From Ktedonobacteria bacterium brp13 (GTDB taxonomy: Bacteria; Chloroflexota; Ktedonobacteria; Ktedonobacterales; Ktedonobacteraceae): 64,000 nucleotides of DNA. The stretch is taken from the NCBI GenBank assembly GCA_015099395.1, contig AP024096.1:5745485-5809484 (forward strand), in the 5' to 3' direction. Shown one piece after another: positions 61,565 through 64,000 of the stretch (its first letter is position 1; each line of letters opens with the position of its first letter). Both the position numbers and the translations under genes were made by a program. The notes under the pieces were generated by a model. It was not told where the DNA came from and ran no database searches. It was given only the letters and a program-made list of their open reading frames with translations.

Positions 61565-62704
61565 TTAAATATTAACCTCATCACCTCTTGCGTAGGATAC
61601 TGCACTGGTTAATTTCCTCGAACGATAGACAAGTTCTGGCTCTATCACATTCTCCTCATTTGCCAGACGTACAGCATCCTCGATCAGGGCATGCTGGGGC
61701 GACAAATGGCAGACAGGATCGGTTGCAGCCGCATCACCTGTAAGTTGGAAAGCCTGGCAACGACAACCACCAAAGTCGATGCCCTGGCGAGAACAGTTAC
61801 GACATGGTTCAGGCATCCAATCGACACCCCGGAAGCTGTTAAACATAACTGACTCCTCCCATATCCAGGTAAGCTGATGTTGCCGTACATTCTCGATAGG
61901 CAGCGAGGGAATCTGTGCCGCTGCCGAGCAGGGAAGTACATCTCCATTGGGCGCTACCACTAGTTGCTGACTGGCCCAACCACCCGTACATGGTTTCGGA
62001 TAATGGCTGTAATAGTCGGGGATGACATAGATAATCTGCAGATTCTCTGCCAGGCGCTCTCGTGCAGCACGAACGACGGTTTCTGCACGATGCAGTTGCT
62101 CACGGGTCGGCAAGAGCGCGGCACGGTTGCGTAATGCCCAACCGTAGTACTGCGTATTGGCCAGTTCGAGCCGATCGGCTGACAACTCCTCTGCGAGTTC
62201 CAGGATCGCCTCGATCTGATCAATATTGCGACGATGCAGAACCACGTTGAGTGTCAACGGAAAGCCTAATTCCTTCACGGTGCGCGCTATCGCCTTCTTC
62301 TTCTGGAAAGAGGGGGTACCAGCTAGTGCATCAGCGGTATGAGGTTCAGCGGCCTGGAAGCTGATCTGCACATGATCCAGGCCAGCCTGTTTTAACTGCT
62401 CAGCCATTGCTGGCGTTAAGGGGAGTGCGCTGGTGATGAGGTTTGTGTATAAACCCAATGCACGTGCCTGAGCGACAAGTTCTCGAATGTCTCGGCGCTG
62501 CAATGGTTCGCCACCTGATAGATGGAGTTGTAGCACACCAAGGTCACGCGCCTCGCTGAAGACACGCACCCATTCATCCAGCGTCAACTCATTGGTGTAT
62601 GACGCCAGATTGAGCGGATTTGAACAATAGGGACAGTGCAGTGGACAACGATAGGTCAGCTCCGCTAACAGCCCCACTGGCCTGCTAATTTTTGTCCTAT
62701 CCAT
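61565..62704 (-). CDS. pqqE: PqqA peptide cyclase (radical SAM)
   Basis: The 379-residue protein has the radical SAM motif ELTYRCPLHCPYCSNP (CxxxCxxC), the SAM-binding LHLSGGEPL, and a SPASM domain with PCTGGWASQQLVVAPNGDVL, PCSAAAQ, EPCRNCSRQGIDFGGCRCQA and DPVCHLSP, which supply auxiliary Fe-S clusters. PqqE makes the Glu-Tyr C-C crosslink in PqqA with the help of PqqD. The ATG at 62704 overlaps the pqqD stop by eight bases; a longer frame to 62794 is not preferred. Last gene of pqqBCDE. Confidence 0.96.
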   Translation of the reverse strand: MDRTKISRPVGLLAELTYRCPLHCPYCSNPLNLASYTNELTLDEWVRVFSEARDLGVLQLHLSGGEPLQRRDIRELVAQARALGLYTNLITSALPLTPAMAEQLKQAGLDHVQISFQAAEPHTADALAGTPSFQKKKAIARTVKELGFPLTLNVVLHRRNIDQIEAILELAEELSADRLELANTQYYGWALRNRAALLPTREQLHRAETVVRAARERLAENLQIIYVIPDYYSHYPKPCTGGWASQQLVVAPNGDVLPCSAAAQIPSLPIENVRQHQLTWIWEESVMFNSFRGVDWMPEPCRNCSRQGIDFGGCRCQAFQLTGDAAATDPVCHLSPQHALIEDAVRLANEENVIEPELVYRSRKLTSAVSYARGDEVNI

Positions 62705-63002
62705 GGAGATCCTGTATGCTCTGTATATCACCCGCGAGTTCCAGTAATCTCTTGCTCTGCAGCCGATTGAGAAAGTACAAGACATCCTCGTCAACCGCGC
62801 GATGGTACTGCGAACTCAATTCGGCAATAATCTCGGACACACTCTGTTGACCATCACAAAGAGCCACAATCGCAGCGGCGGTTGCATTAAGCGCCAGCAT
62901 GCCCTCGGGCATCAGGATTACCTGTTTCTCACGCACCGGATCCCAATGCAGGCGCACATGGGCACTCAGCTGTGGTCGTTCGATCAGGTTAACTTCGCGC
63001 AT
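62697..63002 (-). CDS. pqqD: PqqA-binding chaperone
   Basis: The 101-residue protein has RPQLSAHVRLHWDPVREKQV, ILMPEGMLALNATAAAIVAL and DGQQSVSEIIAELSSQYHRA, the winged RRE fold that presents PqqA to PqqE. Usual length is 90-100. The ATG at 63002 lies inside the end of pqqC (14-base overlap). Confidence 0.95.
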   Translation of the reverse strand: MREVNLIERPQLSAHVRLHWDPVREKQVILMPEGMLALNATAAAIVALCDGQQSVSEIIAELSSQYHRAVDEDVLYFLNRLQSKRLLELAGDIQSIQDLHG

Positions 63003-63729
63003 TGTCAAATATACCTTTCTGTTCTTTTACATCCTTAACCGCATGGTGAATAGTATCCAACATGCTCCACAGGACCTCGCACTTGAACACAAGTGCCTTG
63101 ATGGCTCGCTCCTGCTGTTCGCGCGTATGACAATGTTGGATGACGATCTCAATTGCATACCCGGCATCGTTCGGTGCTTGCGTCAAGCGTTTATTGAGAT
63201 ACGTCAGGCCATCGGTGTTAACCCAGGAGTAGTGACGCTTGAAAGCCTCGATCCGTTCTTTCATCAGATCAGGGGCAAACCATTCGGTGAGCGAGGCGGC
63301 TACGGCTTCTATCCAGGGTTGTGTCTTCGCAAATGTCACATAGGCATCAGCAGCGAAACGGACTCCTGACACGATATAGCGCTCGTCCAACACCTCTGCA
63401 CGGCTCAATCCCACTGCCTCAGCCAGCTTCAACCAGTCCTCTATTCCTCCCTGGCCTGCAACTGTGCCATCATGATCGATGATGCGCTGTATCCAGACAC
63501 GACGAATAGCTGGATCGGGGCAGTTAGACAGAATGGCTGCATCTTTGAGCGGAATGATCCTCTGATAATAGAAGCGATTGGCTGTCCAGAGTTGGATCTG
63601 ACGGCGATTCAGTTGGCCTGTATTCATGCTCACATTAAAGGGATGCTTGTGGTAGTAGCGTTCAGATTGTGCCTGTAAAGTAGCAATGAACTCCTCGCGT
63701 GATAGCGGTGCGGCAACAGTCGTAGTCAT
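62989..63729 (-). CDS. pqqC: pyrroloquinoline-quinone synthase
   Basis: The 246-residue oxidase catalyses the last ring closure and eight-electron oxidation to PQQ. Signature stretches: YYHKHPFNVSMNTGQLNRRQ, IQLWTANRFYYQRIIPLKDA, DHDGTVAGQGGIEDWLKLAE, and IVIQHCHTREQQERAI. The residues that bind PQQ and O2 in the helical bundle (His in HPF, HDG, Arg/Tyr in NRFYYQ) are in place. GGAG lies nine bases before the ATG, which overlaps the region of the pqqB stop. Confidence 0.96.
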   Translation of the reverse strand: MTTTVAAPLSREEFIATLQAQSERYYHKHPFNVSMNTGQLNRRQIQLWTANRFYYQRIIPLKDAAILSNCPDPAIRRVWIQRIIDHDGTVAGQGGIEDWLKLAEAVGLSRAEVLDERYIVSGVRFAADAYVTFAKTQPWIEAVAASLTEWFAPDLMKERIEAFKRHYSWVNTDGLTYLNKRLTQAPNDAGYAIEIVIQHCHTREQQERAIKALVFKCEVLWSMLDTIHHAVKDVKEQKGIFDNARS

Positions 63730-63731
63730 GC

Positions 63732-64000
63732 TCAAATCTCCATCTCTAGACCATCGTAGGCGACTTGAATGCCCCGGGCCTCAACAGTCTGTCGTTGTGG
63801 TGAGTTCTCAATGAGAATCGGGTTTGTGTTGTTAATATGGATGTAGACAATGCGCTTGATGGGCAAAGATGCCAGCTGCTCAAGGCTGCCCTGCAAGGCT
63901 GGCGGGGAAAGCCCGTCGCTACTTATCGACAGATGACCCATCGAGCGTGCAGTTTTGCTGCTAATGCCCAGCCGAACTAATTCGTCGTCGTACCAGCATG
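63732..64000 (-). CDS. pqqB: PQQ biosynthesis protein PqqB, C-terminal part (cut by window edge)
   Basis: The 89 visible codons, read from the window edge, give WYDDELVRLGISSKTARSMG, HLSISSDGLSPPALQGSLEQ and RIVYIHINNTNPILIENSPQ, ending VEARGIQVAYDGLEMEI. This is the end of PqqB, including the conserved MGH-x-x-IS and H-x-NNTNP. PqqB is a metallo-beta-lactamase-fold hydroxylase acting on the cross-linked Glu-Tyr. The remaining N-terminal part, and pqqA if present, lie beyond 64000. Confidence 0.94.
   Translation of the reverse strand, partial: CWYDDELVRLGISSKTARSMGHLSISSDGLSPPALQGSLEQLASLPIKRIVYIHINNTNPILIENSPQRQTVEARGIQVAYDGLEMEI

Overview
The window looks like chromosomal DNA of a Ktedonobacteria-type member of the Chloroflexota. 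This is an inference from the mix of gene content: modular secreted proteins, ECF sigma factors each followed by a membrane protein, several unrelated transposase families, and many decayed genes. No rRNA gene, tRNA gene or CRISPR array was recognised.

Layout. 1-3600: the end of an unknown gene, an IS6-like relic and a large penicillin-binding protein whose transpeptidase motifs are missing while a D,D-carboxypeptidase domain is fused to its C-terminus. 3.9-8.8 kb: an ISL3-type insertion sequence, a PadR/membrane-protein operon, several small inverted-repeat elements and a nucleotidyltransferase gene with an internal stop. 9-11.8 kb: ECF sigma factor, overlapping membrane partner, and an L,D-transpeptidase lipoprotein. 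11.8-19.4 kb: a gene graveyard with relics of a transposase, murF, threonine dehydratase, cas3 and a Tn3-family tnpA, several miniature elements (one nested in another), a lactonase-like hydrolase, and a complete TnpI-type recombinase with a candidate recombination site. 19.5-23.7 kb: a four-gene run (Rrf2 regulator, thioredoxin-reductase-like flavoprotein, DHA2 efflux pump, methyltransferase) with a good promoter and a candidate operator.

24-31.4 kb: two large secreted proteins, a subtilase with five putative-Ig plus ricin-lectin modules and a protein with three copies of a WP/PDN domain. 31.5-36 kb: relics, tandem repeats, an orphan gene, an internally deleted IS, and a small lipoprotein. 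36.2-39.3 kb: metE divergent from a TetR regulator across a 30-bp palindrome. 39.2-41.2 kb: five truncated genes in a row, ending in a serine recombinase followed by a 26-bp end motif that recurs around a captured HAD gene fragment at 48.96-49.37 kb. 41.2-48.9 kb: RibD-type reductase, two SGNH hydrolases, a medium-chain reductase divergent from a MmyB-like regulator, a deletion derivative of the ISL3 element, and a high-GC acetyltransferase. 49.5-50.9 kb: a Tet(L)/Tet(K)-like efflux pump.

51.4-57.1 kb: a surface-polysaccharide locus (GT-C mannosyltransferase-like protein, a repeat-containing membrane protein translationally coupled to a processive GT2 synthase, and a GH18-like enzyme); relics of a TIR-domain gene, an integrase and IS6 lie inside it. 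57.6-59.2 kb: a second sigma/membrane-partner pair. 59.5-64 kb: an L-lactate permease and a pqqBCDE operon (pqqB runs off the end), both on the minus strand; lactate oxidation and PQQ-dependent dehydrogenation may be linked, but no dehydrogenase is visible here.

The recurring theme is cell-envelope and secreted functions embedded in heavily rearranged DNA. The most unusual items are the inactivated-transpeptidase/carboxypeptidase fusion, the repeat family that appears to connect a serine recombinase to miniature elements and a captured gene fragment, the 29-bp hairpin with an upstream reading frame before an SGNH hydrolase, and the orphan gene at 33.2 kb.
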